Below the pieces are notes generated by a model that saw nothing but the letters and a program-made list of their open reading frames with translations, searched no databases and had not been told where the DNA came from. Position numbers and translations under genes: made by a program. This document shows positions 7,555 through 15,495 of a stretch of 45,201 nucleotides of DNA, piece after piece (within the stretch, counting starts at the first letter, position 1; each line of letters starts with the position of its first letter). The stretch is from Nostoc parmelioides FACHB-3921. GTDB lineage: Bacteria; Cyanobacteriota; Cyanobacteriia; Cyanobacteriales; Nostocaceae. Where the stretch lies: assembly GCF_014696625.1 (NCBI RefSeq), contig NZ_JACJQL010000049.1, positions 1-45,201 of the forward strand, given 5' to 3'.

Positions 7555-9726
7555 ATGCATACAGTTATTCTTGTTCTGGTTGAGGTGTTGATTGTAATTG
7601 GATTGTCACGGCTGGTAGGCTTGGGATTCAAATCAATCAAGCAACCTTTAGTAATTGGTGAGATTGTGGCGGGAATTATGCTCGGCCCTTCATTATTTGG
7701 TTTATTAGCCCCTAATCTAGCGGCTACTTTATTCCCACCAGAGACTCTTCCTTTTCTCAATGTTTTATCTCAAATAGGACTGATATTCTTCATGTTTTTG
7801 ATTGGGTTGGAACTCAATCCTAAATATTTGAGTGGTCAGTTAGAAGTAGCTGTTTTAACTTCTCATGTCAGCATTTTAGTACCTTTTTCCTTAGGAACAG
7901 TGTTGGCATTACTGCTTTATCCTTTAGTTTCCAACGCTGGTGTTTCTTTTACGGCCTTTGCCTTATTTTTAGGTGCGGCTATGTCGATTACAGCTTTTCC
8001 CGTATTAGCGCGAATTATCACAGAAAATAATTTGCAAGGTACACGTTTGGGAACATTGGCTTTAACTTGTGCCGCAGTAGATGATGTCACCGCCTGGTGT
8101 TTATTAGCAGTGGCGATCGCCGTTGCTCGTACTGGTAATATTATGGGAGCATTCCCCACAATTATCGAAAGTGCCGTTTATATTGGCTTTATGCTGACTG
8201 TGGGGCGTTGGTTTCTTCAACGTCTGGCTGTTCACTACCGTCGCGCCGGCAGATTGAGCCAATTTGTCCTGGCGGGGATTTATGTAGCCGTAGTTGCTTC
8301 TGCATTGATTACAGAACTGATTGGCATTCACCTAATTTTCGGAGCATTTTTATTAGGTGCAGCTATGCCCAAGGATGCAGATTTAGTCCGAGAATTAGCC
8401 ATTAAAACAGAAGATTTTGTTTTAATATTTCTACTGCCAGTGTTTTTTGCCTATAGTGGTTTGCGGACACAGATTGGTTTGTTGAACCGCCCCGAACTTT
8501 GGTTATTGTGTGCAGCAGTTTTACTGGTGGCGATCGCCGGCAAGTATATTGGTACTTATACAGCAGCTCGTGTCAGTGGCATTAATAAAAGGGAAGCATC
8601 AGCCCTTGGTTGGTTGATGAACACTCGCGGTTTAACTGAGTTAATCGTCCTCAACATCGGTTTGGAATTGGGTGTCATTTCGCCCTTACTGTTTACCATG
8701 CTGGTAATTATGGCCTTGGTAACCACATTTATGACTTCGCCATTACTAGAGTGGACTTACCCCAAAAAACTCATCAAATTAGATGTAGTTGAGGCAGAAG
8801 CAGAAACAGAAACCAGTTTAGATATTACAGCTTATCCTTACCGCATTTTAGTCCCTGTAGCCAATCCCAGCACCCAAAAAGGCTTGCTGCAATTAGCAGT
8901 CGCCATTGCCCTTAATTACCGACAACCGGCAATTGTTAACCCCTTGAGTTTGATTGAATTAGAAGAAGACTATGGCTTTGAAAGTACCCCGACTGAGGCT
9001 AACCGCTTAATTGCCCAACGTCACCAAAAACTAGAAGAGTTAATTAGTACTTTAGAACCAGCAACGCAATCTTTCATTCATCCTATTGTGCGAATATCCA
9101 GCAATGTTGCCAGAGAAACCGCACAGATTGCCAAAAATGAGTCGGCTGATTTAATTATCGTGGGATGGCACCGCCCGGCTTTTAGTAACAATCGCTTGGG
9201 TGGAAGAGTCGGGCAAATTCTCGGCACTGCACCCGTGGATGTAGCGGTATTTGTGGATAAGGGAGGGGAGAGACTAGAAAGTATATTAGTTCCCTACTCG
9301 GCAAATATTCATGATGATCTAGCACTGACCCTGGCGTTAAGATTGTTAATCAATCGTGACACTTGCACATTGCAGATATTACAAGTAATTCCCCAACAGC
9401 AAATTCAAGATGAATTGAGCTACGAGCTACACGCCATGATTGAACAATTACCTCAGAGTGTAAGCGATCGCATCCAAATTACCATTATCCAAGCACCAGA
9501 ACCAATACAAGCAGTAGTAGCAGCATCGGAAACTGTAGACTTAACAATTGCCGGTACTAGCCGCGCCTGGGGTATTGAACGTCAAACCCTTGGCAGATAC
9601 ACCGATGAACTAGCAATTCAATGCCGTTCTTCCCTACTAATTACCCGTCGCTACAGTCAACTCGCCTCTCACCTAACTTCCGTATTACCTGAAGTTATCC
9701 ATCAAGAACCCACAGTTAGGAACTGA
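7555..9726 (+). CDS. CPA2 cation/proton antiporter with USP-like tail
   Basis: A 723-residue membrane antiporter of the CPA2 (Kef/NapA-type) family, expected to exchange Na+ or K+ for H+. Residues 1-410 hold about 12 hydrophobic helices with family blocks: QPLVIGEIVAGIMLGPS near the start, FLIGLELNP in the third helix, AAVDDVTAW (paired acidic residues of the transport site) near 180, and MNTRGLTEL near 350. From about 428 the protein is soluble and carries two universal-stress-protein-like segments (ILVPVANP... and ILVPYSAN...), which in related transporters may sense nucleotides or pH. The ATG at 7555 gives a natural first helix. The small gene at 9731 starts 4 bp after its stop, so they are probably co-transcribed. 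Ion specificity cannot be read from sequence alone. Confidence 0.92.
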   Translation: MHTVILVLVEVLIVIGLSRLVGLGFKSIKQPLVIGEIVAGIMLGPSLFGLLAPNLAATLFPPETLPFLNVLSQIGLIFFMFLIGLELNPKYLSGQLEVAVLTSHVSILVPFSLGTVLALLLYPLVSNAGVSFTAFALFLGAAMSITAFPVLARIITENNLQGTRLGTLALTCAAVDDVTAWCLLAVAIAVARTGNIMGAFPTIIESAVYIGFMLTVGRWFLQRLAVHYRRAGRLSQFVLAGIYVAVVASALITELIGIHLIFGAFLLGAAMPKDADLVRELAIKTEDFVLIFLLPVFFAYSGLRTQIGLLNRPELWLLCAAVLLVAIAGKYIGTYTAARVSGINKREASALGWLMNTRGLTELIVLNIGLELGVISPLLFTMLVIMALVTTFMTSPLLEWTYPKKLIKLDVVEAEAETETSLDITAYPYRILVPVANPSTQKGLLQLAVAIALNYRQPAIVNPLSLIELEEDYGFESTPTEANRLIAQRHQKLEELISTLEPATQSFIHPIVRISSNVARETAQIAKNESADLIIVGWHRPAFSNNRLGGRVGQILGTAPVDVAVFVDKGGERLESILVPYSANIHDDLALTLALRLLINRDTCTLQILQVIPQQQIQDELSYELHAMIEQLPQSVSDRIQITIIQAPEPIQAVVAASETVDLTIAGTSRAWGIERQTLGRYTDELAIQCRSSLLITRRYSQLASHLTSVLPEVIHQEPTVRN

Positions 9727-9730
9727 AACC

Positions 9731-10213
9731 ATGAATCATTTCAATTCGAAATCCTTAGTATTTTATGGCGTAGCGATTACTTCAGTTCTCATTTTGTTTA
9801 AAATTGTTACTCTTTATGGAGAAAAAAACCTCCAAGCTTCTCCAGTCCTCAAAAATAGTTATCGTCTTACCTGGAAAAATAACGTTCTTAACTGCGAAAA
9901 ATCAGCACCAATGATGCTCAACATTCAACAGTCGGGCATTTACTTAAACGCTGCGCTATTCTCAGCAGGAGAAGCCAAACCTCTTACCATGTCTGGTATT
10001 TGGAAAAATCAACAAATGAGTTTAGCCGGGAAAATTGACCAACCTACACTCTGTAATATAACCGTACCGCAATCAGTGAAAATGCAAATGCAACTGACAG
10101 ATAAAGGTAATCTGCAAGGGCAATTAATTATCAGTGACATCTCGCAAACTTTAGAATTTAATGCTACACCTGAAGCAGCCCAGGTCAGACCGGAAAATTC
10201 TCGTAGCCATTAG
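9731..10213 (+). CDS. Small membrane-anchored protein, unknown function
   Basis: A 160-residue protein starting 4 bp after the antiporter stop, so almost certainly in the same transcript. One hydrophobic segment (about 9-27, YGVAITSVLILFKIV) is a signal anchor. The rest looks like a beta-rich extracytoplasmic domain (SYRLTWKNN..., LQGQLIISDI) with two cysteines, C54 and C107, that could pair. I recognise no family. The tight spacing suggests a role at the membrane alongside the antiporter, but this is inferred from position only. Confidence 0.72.
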   Translation: MNHFNSKSLVFYGVAITSVLILFKIVTLYGEKNLQASPVLKNSYRLTWKNNVLNCEKSAPMMLNIQQSGIYLNAALFSAGEAKPLTMSGIWKNQQMSLAGKIDQPTLCNITVPQSVKMQMQLTDKGNLQGQLIISDISQTLEFNATPEAAQVRPENSRSH

Positions 10214-10294
10214 CATAGCAAATAATGTCTCAGAATCAATGGGTGATCAATGATTTCCCGGCCTGATGGCTGAACATACAAGGGATAAATAGTG

Positions 10295-11002
10295 ATGTCT
10301 AAGGCAATTATGAGTAACAACATCCAGGGGTGCAAACAATTATTTGGCGCTAGTTTGTGTACCGCCATAACTTTAGTCACAAGCAGTAGTATTGCGGCTC
10401 AGGTACAGATGGCAAAACTGAATAATTGGCGCTTTTACCCAGACACCAAAAAGCTAGAAATAACCCTTTCATCTAGTAAAACACCGCAGTACTTTTATTT
10501 AAATGAACCGCCAAGACTAGTGGTAGATATTCCCGATACTCAGTTAGGCAAGGTTTCTACACAACAAAATTACACCGGTTCGGTTCAAAGAGTCCGTGTT
10601 TCTCAATTAAGCGCTAATGTTACTCGCATTGTCTTAGATTTAGCCCCAGGATCTACTGTAGATGCAAACAAAGTACAACTACAACCTGCTACTCGACAAA
10701 ACCCCACTCGCTGGGTTTTACGTCCCGCAATTGTCAAAGTGGCTAAACAATCAAGCAACTTCCAACAGTCACCCAAAAATCAACAACCAACAACCCCTTC
10801 TTATGTACAATTACCTAGTACCCTGCCTCCCATAACTGGTCTGCAACAGCAACCGTTTGTCAGTGTACCGCCCCTCAACTCCAATAATCCCACGCCAAAA
10901 TCCAGCAATTTTAACAACACTAATTCTTCTAATCCTCCAGTCCCTACTCTACCTAACTATCCAGTAATTGAATTTGGTCAACCTTTACCTAAGTTCCGTT
11001 GA
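10295..11002 (+). CDS. Secreted AMIN-domain protein
   Basis: About 235 residues with an N-terminal signal peptide (hydrophobic ASLCTAITLVTSSSIAA) followed by an AMIN-type domain (about 38-145: NWRFYPDTKKLEITL, PPRLVVDIPDT, VRVSQ, TRIVLDL). AMIN domains direct periplasmic proteins such as AmiC amidases to peptidoglycan or the septum. No amidase domain follows; the tail is low-complexity and rich in Pro, Gln, Asn and Ser, so the protein probably binds the wall without cutting it. A GTG at 10292 directly precedes the ATG at 10295. A GGGA-like ribosome site lies 6-9 bases upstream and does not decide between them. It starts about 80 bp after the previous gene and may share its transcript. Confidence 0.82.
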   Translation: MSKAIMSNNIQGCKQLFGASLCTAITLVTSSSIAAQVQMAKLNNWRFYPDTKKLEITLSSSKTPQYFYLNEPPRLVVDIPDTQLGKVSTQQNYTGSVQRVRVSQLSANVTRIVLDLAPGSTVDANKVQLQPATRQNPTRWVLRPAIVKVAKQSSNFQQSPKNQQPTTPSYVQLPSTLPPITGLQQQPFVSVPPLNSNNPTPKSSNFNNTNSSNPPVPTLPNYPVIEFGQPLPKFR

Positions 11003-11013
11003 AGATATACTTA

Positions 11014-11059
11014 GTCAAGTCGCTTCGCGCCGAATTCAATTGGAGCAAAGCGACTTGAC
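11014..11059. terminator. Inverted repeat downstream of the AMIN gene
   Basis: GTCAAGTCGCTT (11014-11025) pairs perfectly with AAGCGACTTGAC (11048-11059). The hairpin lies 12 bp after the AMIN stop, between convergent genes, and may end both transcripts. There is no T run, so it is not a classical intrinsic terminator. Confidence 0.45.
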
Positions 11060-11112
11060 CAATCACCAATTCCCATAGATATTTTGAATCTTCAGCAGGA
11101 TATGTTCTTTGG

Positions 11113-11679
11113 CTAATTATCTGACATCTTGAGCCAACCAAAAATCATATCTACTGTTAATTCTAGATGAATATCCGGCAACACAGAAGGGCAATCACCA
11201 CCTTGCAACAGTTCTGGTTGTTGACCTGCCTGGAAGACTAAAATAGACCTATCTGCTGGGTCTAGTAACCAACCTAGCTGACAACCATGCTGCAAGCAAT
11301 AAAGAATATTACCAATTACCCGATTGGAACTTTGTTCTGGAGAAAGGATTTCAATTGTCCAATCTGGATACAATAAAAAATCATTTGGAGGTTCCCCATC
11401 TGCATCAAATGGAATTCGTGACCATTTAAAGACCGCTATATCAGGTACGATGGAGCGAGTACCAAAGCTACAGCGTAACTCAGGGAAAGCATAAGCAATT
11501 TTCTGGCTCTCTGCGTTCTCATTGATACTATTGCAAAGTCTTAACTGCAATCGACTATGCTTTCCCTTTGGCATGGGCTTTTGTAAAATCTCGCCATTGA
11601 TGTATTCACTCGCTGGTTTTGTTTCGGGGAGTTTCAGGAATTCTTCCAGACTATAAGCTGGGGGAATTGTCAGAGTCAT
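11113..11679 (-). CDS. Uma2-family (DUF820) putative endonuclease
   Basis: A 188-residue protein of the Uma2/DUF820 family, a PD-(D/E)XK nuclease fold greatly expanded in cyanobacteria. Visible family blocks are YSLEEFLKLPETKPASEYINGEIL at the N-terminus (split here over two motifs: YSLEEFL and EYINGEI), SIVPDIAVFKW near 105, and WTIEILSPEQSSN near 125, containing the candidate acidic metal ligands. The usual lysine after the Glu is not obvious. The biological role of the family is not established; many copies are thought to have moved with mobile elements. It lies alone, convergent with the AMIN gene and 33 bp downstream of the LptF/G-like gene on the same strand. Confidence 0.85.
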   Translation of the reverse strand: MTLTIPPAYSLEEFLKLPETKPASEYINGEILQKPMPKGKHSRLQLRLCNSINENAESQKIAYAFPELRCSFGTRSIVPDIAVFKWSRIPFDADGEPPNDFLLYPDWTIEILSPEQSSNRVIGNILYCLQHGCQLGWLLDPADRSILVFQAGQQPELLQGGDCPSVLPDIHLELTVDMIFGWLKMSDN

Positions 11680-11712
11680 GGCTCCTGAATTTTGGGGAAA
11701 TGTACTTTTAGT

Positions 11713-12888
11713 TTAGCGTTGAGCAACTCGCACTAATAAAAAGATGCCTACTCCTAGCCCAATAAAGTTTGGTAGCCACGCACCGATGAAGGGGGAAAAA
11801 ACCCCAGCTTGTCCTAAAGCACCAGTGATAAACCCCAGTAAGTAGTAAGAAAAAATTACTATGACACTAATACCAAAACTAGTACCTTTGCCTGTGCGTT
11901 GGGGTATGGTTCCCATCGCTGCACCTACTAAACCAAATACTACACAGACAAAAGGCAGAGCAAATTTTTGTTGGATTCTTACTTCCAGTTTACGAATTTT
12001 TTGGCGATCGCCACCAAGGCGTTCAATATTTAGCTGGTCTAAAGCTTGGGCAATATTCATTTCCCCGTAGTCGCGGCTTTGTTCTGCCAAGCTTAAGGGT
12101 GTGCGGGGTAGTTTGAGTTGTTGCTTCTCAAACCGGAGAATATTACGATAAGAGCGATCGGGCGCTACTAAATAAATGGTGCCGTTATAAAAATCCCAGA
12201 TGCTTTGCGCGCCATTCCACTCAGCAGATTCTGCGACGACAATTTGATTTAAACCATCTGTTGAACGGTCGATGATGGTTAACCCTTTCATCCGCTTCCC
12301 GTCAAACTGGTCAGCATAAAAAAGGCGGGTTAATATTCTGTTCTTTGTCCCATCTTTTTCTTGTATATCCCGATATTCAGGGTAAAAAATATTCTGTTGT
12401 TTGAGTTTGGGCTTATCTGATTTCAGGGCTTTCTCTAAAGTGAGAGTTGCTTGGTAATTTGCAGCTGGGGCAATTTGCTCGTTAAATAAAAACGTCAGCC
12501 CTGTGACAACAAAACTCAACATTACCGCCGTCATCACCATGCGATAGACACTCACCCCACAACCACGCAAAGCAATCAACTCACTTTCGCTTGATAGACG
12601 ACTATAAGTCATCAAAGTCGCCAACAGCGTAGACATGGGGAAAGCCAACACGATGAAATTAGGCAGTTTTAATAAAAAAACCTGCACCGCAATACTAACG
12701 GGTAGTCCAGACTCTACAACTCTTCTGACTAACTCAAATACAGCGTCAATCGTCACACCAATGGATGAAAAAGCCCCAACACCAAATAAAAACGTCGGCA
12801 GCAATTCGCTAGTCAAGTAGCGATCCATAATTGTAAAAGGCAGCAGCGAATGAAAGCTGTAAAAAGACGAGAGTTTCTTGGCTACCAT
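11713..12888 (-). CDS. LptF/LptG-family lipopolysaccharide export permease
   Basis: A 391-residue YjgP/YjgQ-family inner-membrane protein. With LptB it forms the ABC transporter that extracts LPS from the inner membrane. Three helices occupy about 35-150, a periplasmic beta-jellyroll-like domain about 150-300, and three more helices the C-terminus (PFVCVVFGLVGAAMG onward). The motif RYLTSELLPTF and the segment with SSESELIALRGCGVS, the coupling region to the ATPase, are typical. Cyanobacteria generally have a single such subunit, presumably working as a homodimer, so I do not choose between LptF and LptG. The start may instead be the internal ATG at 12828 (MDRYLTSE); neither has a clear ribosome site. 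lptB and an lptA-like gene lie upstream on the same strand. Confidence 0.9.
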   Translation of the reverse strand: MVAKKLSSFYSFHSLLPFTIMDRYLTSELLPTFLFGVGAFSSIGVTIDAVFELVRRVVESGLPVSIAVQVFLLKLPNFIVLAFPMSTLLATLMTYSRLSSESELIALRGCGVSVYRMVMTAVMLSFVVTGLTFLFNEQIAPAANYQATLTLEKALKSDKPKLKQQNIFYPEYRDIQEKDGTKNRILTRLFYADQFDGKRMKGLTIIDRSTDGLNQIVVAESAEWNGAQSIWDFYNGTIYLVAPDRSYRNILRFEKQQLKLPRTPLSLAEQSRDYGEMNIAQALDQLNIERLGGDRQKIRKLEVRIQQKFALPFVCVVFGLVGAAMGTIPQRTGKGTSFGISVIVIFSYYLLGFITGALGQAGVFSPFIGAWLPNFIGLGVGIFLLVRVAQR

Positions 12889-12917
12889 AATTTAATTAGT
12901 CAGTTGTTAGTTGTCAG

Positions 12918-12937
12918 AGACGCGATTAATCGCGTCT
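12918..12937. repeat. 20-bp palindrome, copy 1
   Basis: A perfect palindrome, AGACGCGATT followed by its complement AATCGCGTCT, in the lptF/G-lptB gap. Identical copies lie at 19470-19489 and 38649-38668, and a one-mismatch copy at 14383-14402. All are intergenic and three carry TGTACA-like flanks. Confidence 0.8.
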
Positions 12938-12952
12938 GTACAGTCATCAGTA

Positions 12953-12973
12953 AACCGTCAACCGTCAACCGTC
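12953..12973. repeat. Heptamer tandem repeat (AACCGTC)x3
   Basis: Three exact copies of AACCGTC lie just downstream of lptB. Short tandemly repeated heptamers are characteristic of heterocystous cyanobacterial genomes. Other arrays are at 16822, 29991 and 44181. Confidence 0.75.
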
Positions 12974-12978
12974 GTCTA

Positions 12979-13707
12979 CTAAACCTGAAAATTATCACCT
13001 AAGTAATATTGACGGACAAGGGGATTGTTGTATAGTTCATCAGCATTGCCGTAGGCCAGAATTTGCCCTTCACGAAGGATATAGGCGCGGTCGGTGATGG
13101 CTAAGGTTTCTCTAACATTATGGTCTGTAATTAAGATTCCCATACCGCGATCGCGTAATTGTGCGACAATTTGTTGAATCTCGAAGACTGCGATCGGGTC
13201 AACACCAGCAAATGGTTCATCCAACAATAAGAATTTTGGCCCTTCTCCCCCAGCCGCTAAAGCCCTTGCTAATTCCGTCCGCCGTCTTTCTCCTCCAGAT
13301 AGTTGAATACCTTTACTTCTGGCAACTTTTTCTAAGCGGAACTCCCGTAGTAAAGTGTTTAATCGCTTTGCCCACTCCCAACGCGGCACATTGGTTTGCT
13401 CAAACACCAACAGAATATTATCTTGTACAGAAAGTTGGCGAAAAACACTAGCTTCCTGAGCTAAATAGCCAATGCCCAATCTTGCCCTTTTGTGCATAGG
13501 TAAGCCAGTAATATCTAAACTATCTAGCCAAACTCGCCCCTGATTAGGTTTTTCTAAGCCTGTAGCAATATAAAACGTCGTCGTTTTACCAGCTCCATTG
13601 GGGCCTAGTAAACCAACGATTTCACCCTGAGCGACAGAAAGATTAACGCGATTGACAATTACTCTCTTGCCGTAAGACTTGTGAATATTTTCTAAAACAA
13701 TTTTCAC
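12979..13707 (-). CDS. lptB: LPS export ABC transporter ATPase LptB
   Basis: The ATPase that powers LPS extraction together with the LptF/G permease. From a GTG at 13707 (KIVLENIHKSYG) the product is 242 residues, the usual LptB length. Walker A is GPNGAGKTT, the Q-loop lies in YLAQEASVFR, the signature is LSGGERRRTELA, Walker B is FLLLDEPFAGVDP and the switch histidine is in ITDHNVRETL. The frame stays open up to an ATG at 13806, but that would overlap the lptA-like gene by 71 bases and add a non-conserved tail, so I prefer GTG. It lies 28 bp downstream of the lptA-like gene and 90 bp upstream of the permease, forming a compact Lpt cluster. Confidence 0.93.
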   Translation of the reverse strand: MKIVLENIHKSYGKRVIVNRVNLSVAQGEIVGLLGPNGAGKTTTFYIATGLEKPNQGRVWLDSLDITGLPMHKRARLGIGYLAQEASVFRQLSVQDNILLVFEQTNVPRWEWAKRLNTLLREFRLEKVARSKGIQLSGGERRRTELARALAAGGEGPKFLLLDEPFAGVDPIAVFEIQQIVAQLRDRGMGILITDHNVRETLAITDRAYILREGQILAYGNADELYNNPLVRQYYLGDNFQV

Positions 13708-13735
13708 TATGCCTATGCTGTCTTGTTGGTTGATG

Positions 13736-14233
13736 CTAATTGGAACGTCGTAATGCTGGTGTTGTCGGAGCCGGCGCGTTAGATTGGCCACCTTGCTCTG
13801 CATCATCCACCATATAAATGGATTCTACCTGGCGATTGGATTGGGGTAAGGCCACAAATCGCCCTTCATCAATCAAGTATGTTACCTTTTCTGCGCGGAT
13901 ACTATTGCCACCTTGCTGCAAAATATAGACATTGCCACTAAAATCAATGCGGCGTTCCTTGCTGAAATATTGTGCTTGAGCAGATGTCGCCTGAATTTGA
14001 CGAGCTGGATACAACATCTGCACATTACCACGAGCAGTGATCACCTGATTTTTAGCATCGTATTCTTGAATATCAGAGCGAATCGTAAGCGGGCGATTTC
14101 CCCCTGGTGTTTGTGCTGTAACGCTCGATAATTGGTTAGGCAAGGCTACCGTAGCGAATAAAGTCACAGGTAGTAGCAAAGCTAATCCCAGACGGCGCAT
14201 TTTTGACAGAGGTAATTTATAGCAGGGCATCAT
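13736..14233 (-). CDS. lptA: LptA/OstA-like periplasmic LPS transport protein
   Basis: A 165-residue secreted protein. The signal peptide (RRLGLALLLPVTLFATVALP, cleavage near AQT) precedes an OstA-type beta-jellyroll with the family pattern DIQEYDAKNQVITARGNVQ, the remnant IDFSGNVYILQQG and IRAEKVTYLIDEGRF. LptA-like proteins bridge inner-membrane LptBFG and outer-membrane LptD. Position directly upstream of lptB supports the call. The start could be the ATG at 14233 (two consecutive ATGs) or the one 33 bases inside (MRRLGLAL); no clear ribosome site decides. The C-terminal tail is Pro/Ala-rich and probably unstructured. Confidence 0.85.
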   Translation of the reverse strand: MMPCYKLPLSKMRRLGLALLLPVTLFATVALPNQLSSVTAQTPGGNRPLTIRSDIQEYDAKNQVITARGNVQMLYPARQIQATSAQAQYFSKERRIDFSGNVYILQQGGNSIRAEKVTYLIDEGRFVALPQSNRQVESIYMVDDAEQGGQSNAPAPTTPALRRSN

Positions 14234-14382
14234 AGGAATTTAATATTCGGGATTCTGGCTTGTATACTAATTATCTCAAGTACTTTCTCCTAAAATATAA
14301 TCTCCTATCAGGAGTAGCATGAGATAGTCGCTAGCTGAAATCTTGACGCTACGCTAAAGTTTAAAGTTTCAGCGATATTCAG

Positions 14383-14402
14383 AGACGCGATGAATCGCGT
14401 CT
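14383..14402. repeat. 20-bp palindrome, copy 2 (one mismatch)
   Basis: AGACGCGATG followed by AATCGCGTCT, the same palindrome as at 12918 with one change at the centre, followed by GTACA. It lies between the lptA-like gene and the DUF309 gene. Confidence 0.7.
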
Positions 14403-14461
14403 GTACAATATAGATCCATTACAATAGAGATTCATTGCATCTGTTGTCTCTTCGCACACAT

Positions 14462-14503
14462 AAAAAATTAGGGAATAAGAAGTTTCTCGTTCCCCAAATT
14501 TTT
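14462..14503 (-). terminator. Probable terminator of the ftrC-DUF309 unit
   Basis: Read on the minus strand, an imperfect stem (AAAAATTTGGGGAA with TTCCCTAATTTTT, loop region about 10 bases) ends in a T-rich run some 20 bp past the DUF309 stop. This is the layout of an intrinsic terminator. Confidence 0.55.
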
Positions 14504-14523
14504 ATTCCTTATCATTTGACTAA

Positions 14524-14916
14524 CTAATTATTTGTTACCATAATTGTCGGTAATGACAGTGCGAGACTTTCACTGAGATTGCCAGCGTTTATCTTGTCCG
14601 CGCCAAGTTCTTGTAGTGCTTTTAACAAGCCCACGCTCTGGTTTAGTAATTCATCTACGTCAATATTGCCATAAATTGAAGGGTAACGTCGCAGGCGATT
14701 GCTGCCTTCCCCAAGCAAAATTACCGCTCCTCGCCAGTTGCGATTGCCCAAATGATAAAGACCCACAGCAATTTGTAAAATACCTTGATAGAAGGTTTTT
14801 TCTGGTTCGCTGGCTTCAATCCATAAAGCCTCTAAGGTGTCATGACAGGCGTAGAACTGTCCAGCGTTAAATTGTTCTACACCTTGCCAAAACTCTGTGG
14901 GCATGGTTTCACTCAT
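14524..14916 (-). CDS. DUF309 family protein
   Basis: A 130-residue alpha-helical protein of the DUF309 family. The family core is visible: FWQGVEQFNAGQFYACHDTLE near the N-terminus (with the conserved F-N-x-G-x-F/Y-[FY]-x-x-H-[DE] pattern), LWIEASEPEKTFYQGILQIAVG and HLGNRNWRGA. Its biochemical function is not known to me; the conserved His/Asp/Glu could bind a metal. Its start overlaps the ftrC stop by 4 bases (14913-14916), indicating translational coupling and one transcript. Confidence 0.85.
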   Translation of the reverse strand: MSETMPTEFWQGVEQFNAGQFYACHDTLEALWIEASEPEKTFYQGILQIAVGLYHLGNRNWRGAVILLGEGSNRLRRYPSIYGNIDVDELLNQSVGLLKALQELGADKINAGNLSESLALSLPTIMVTNN

Positions 14917-15278
14917 GCCATACTGTCTCGTACTTCTTTAATCATTTCCAGCGAAATTTCTTGTTTTTCGCCAACAAAGTCGTTCTCCGGTGTGAGGAAT
15001 AGCATACAATGACATTCTTTGCGTTCTCTCATAGGTACGCAAGGGCAGTTCCAGTATGTAGCTTTTACTTCAGCTTCTTTGTCTTCATAGTGGCGACAAG
15101 GACACAAAGGCGCTCCTAATTCGTCTTTATGCTTGGCTAATCCTTCAATCACGACTGCGGTCACAGATGGTTCAGAACAGAAGAAAGTGCCAGTGCGCTT
15201 GGCATATTGTTCTGAAAAATGGCGCATTGCCTCTAGACTTTTATCGCTGGATTTTGTGTTAGTTTCTGATGAAATCAT
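14913..15278 (-). CDS. ftrC: Ferredoxin-thioredoxin reductase, catalytic subunit
   Basis: The catalytic (beta) subunit of ferredoxin-thioredoxin reductase, which passes photosynthetic electrons from ferredoxin to thioredoxin for light regulation of enzymes. From the ATG at 15278 (MISSETNT) the product has 121 residues, typical for the family. The cysteines are diagnostic: CPC at 59-61, CPC at 78-80 and CHC at 89-91. Together they supply the 4Fe-4S ligands and the redox-active disulfide. The frame extends to 15332, but that segment (RLRYNAKKYLNS) is not conserved. The variable subunit (ftrV) is not in the window. It is co-transcribed with DUF309 through the 4-base overlap. Confidence 0.96.
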   Translation of the reverse strand: MISSETNTKSSDKSLEAMRHFSEQYAKRTGTFFCSEPSVTAVVIEGLAKHKDELGAPLCPCRHYEDKEAEVKATYWNCPCVPMRERKECHCMLFLTPENDFVGEKQEISLEMIKEVRDSMA

Positions 15279-15495
15279 GGGGATCGGCGGCTGACTATTT
15301 AAATATTTCTTTGCATTGTACCTCAGCCTCACTAGAGAATTGCTGGGGAGTTTTCCCCAAGTTTAGTTTTGGGATATGATTTATATTTTTCAAACATGGC
15401 TATGGGCAGAAGGGATGGGATCAAAGAATTGCTAGGCATGAAAGATATTTAAATTGTCAGCATTCATTGAAATTTTGAATCATTAAAATACAATT

